DNA of 64,000 bases, taken from assembly GCF_017581925.1 (NCBI RefSeq), contig NZ_JAGEVG010000016.1:1-64000 (forward strand), in the 5' to 3' direction. The position numbers and the translations under genes were made by a program. This stretch comes from Gelidibacter pelagius (GTDB taxonomy: Bacteria > Bacteroidota > Bacteroidia > Flavobacteriales > Flavobacteriaceae). Within the stretch, counting starts at the first letter, position 1. The number at the start of each line of letters is the position of its first letter. Of this stretch, positions 63,954 through 64,000 are shown piece after piece. The notes beneath the pieces are model-generated. The model saw nothing but the letters and a program-made list of their open reading frames with translations, had not been told where the DNA came from and searched no databases.

Positions 63954-64000
63954 CTGAGGACTGCCTACTGAGGACTGCCTACTGAGGACTGCCTACTGAG
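63954..64000. repeat. 14-bp tandem repeat running off the window
   Basis: Three exact copies of CTGAGGACTGCCTA (63954-63967, 63968-63981, 63982-63995) and the start of a fourth to the window end. The upstream 63634-63953 region holds no gene. The full array length cannot be seen. Confidence 0.95.

Overview
The window looks like part of the chromosome of a marine-type Flavobacteriaceae (Bacteroidota). The evidence is the AT-rich DNA, a SusC/SusD pair, a hybrid two-component regulator, type IX secretion sorting domains, many Cys lipoproteins, flavobacterial promoters of the form TTG-N17..20-TAnnTTTG, and a tpx-dgkA-ftsK-lolA-lptFG-ribBA gene order. Species cannot be fixed from sequence alone.

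1-8.6 kb is an eroded accessory region. It holds a tspO gene broken by one in-frame TGA, the tail of an ABC transporter ATPase, a short 11-bp tandem repeat, and a frameshifted, truncated N-terminus of a nuclease-like (possibly defence) protein. It also holds three decayed copies of a 'terminator hairpin + 3' end of tRNA-Ser' module. Inside it lies an apparently intact vitamin B12 uptake operon: promoter, cobalamin riboswitch, BtuB-like TonB receptor, BtuG-like beta-propeller lipoprotein and a PKD-like lipoprotein.

8.6-38 kb is a large polysaccharide utilisation locus (PUL) for a glucuronate-containing polymer. The surface operon comprises a GH105 unsaturated uronyl hydrolase, SusC, SusD, an M60 zinc metallopeptidase and a putative surface glycan-binding lipoprotein. 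Next come a Tat-exported DUF2264 (GH154-like) protein and a 1496-residue secreted chimera of a BNR-type propeller and a PL8 lyase. The cytoplasmic operon is kduI-kduD-DUF4861-kdgK-eda-TRAP transporter (dctP, dctQ, dctM). The implied route is: lyase cuts to unsaturated oligosaccharides, GH105 releases the unsaturated uronate outside the cytoplasm, TRAP imports it, and KduI, KduD, KdgK and KDPG aldolase convert it to pyruvate and glyceraldehyde-3-phosphate. Two regulators flank the parts: a hybrid two-component system at the surface-gene end, and a LacI regulator with a perfect 28-bp palindrome in the kduI-lacI intergenic region. No sulfatase is present, while a glycoprotein-type M60 peptidase is. 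This points to a non-sulfated or weakly sulfated uronate polymer, perhaps protein-linked; the exact substrate is not determinable here.

38-47.6 kb is mixed: a GMC oxidoreductase with a gluconate-2-dehydrogenase-subunit-3-like partner, an Lrp-type regulator divergent from an L-threonine dehydrogenase, tRNA-Ser(UGA), a nitroreductase, a small lipoprotein, a DegT-type aminotransferase and a T9SS-secreted protein.

47.7-64 kb is mostly core: RibBA with a degenerate GTP cyclohydrolase II half, LptF/G, LolA, FtsK, DgkA, Tpx, PheT, a TlpA-like thioredoxin lipoprotein, a TolB-like propeller, MiaE and two penicillin-recognising serine-hydrolase lipoproteins. The window ends inside a 14-bp tandem repeat.
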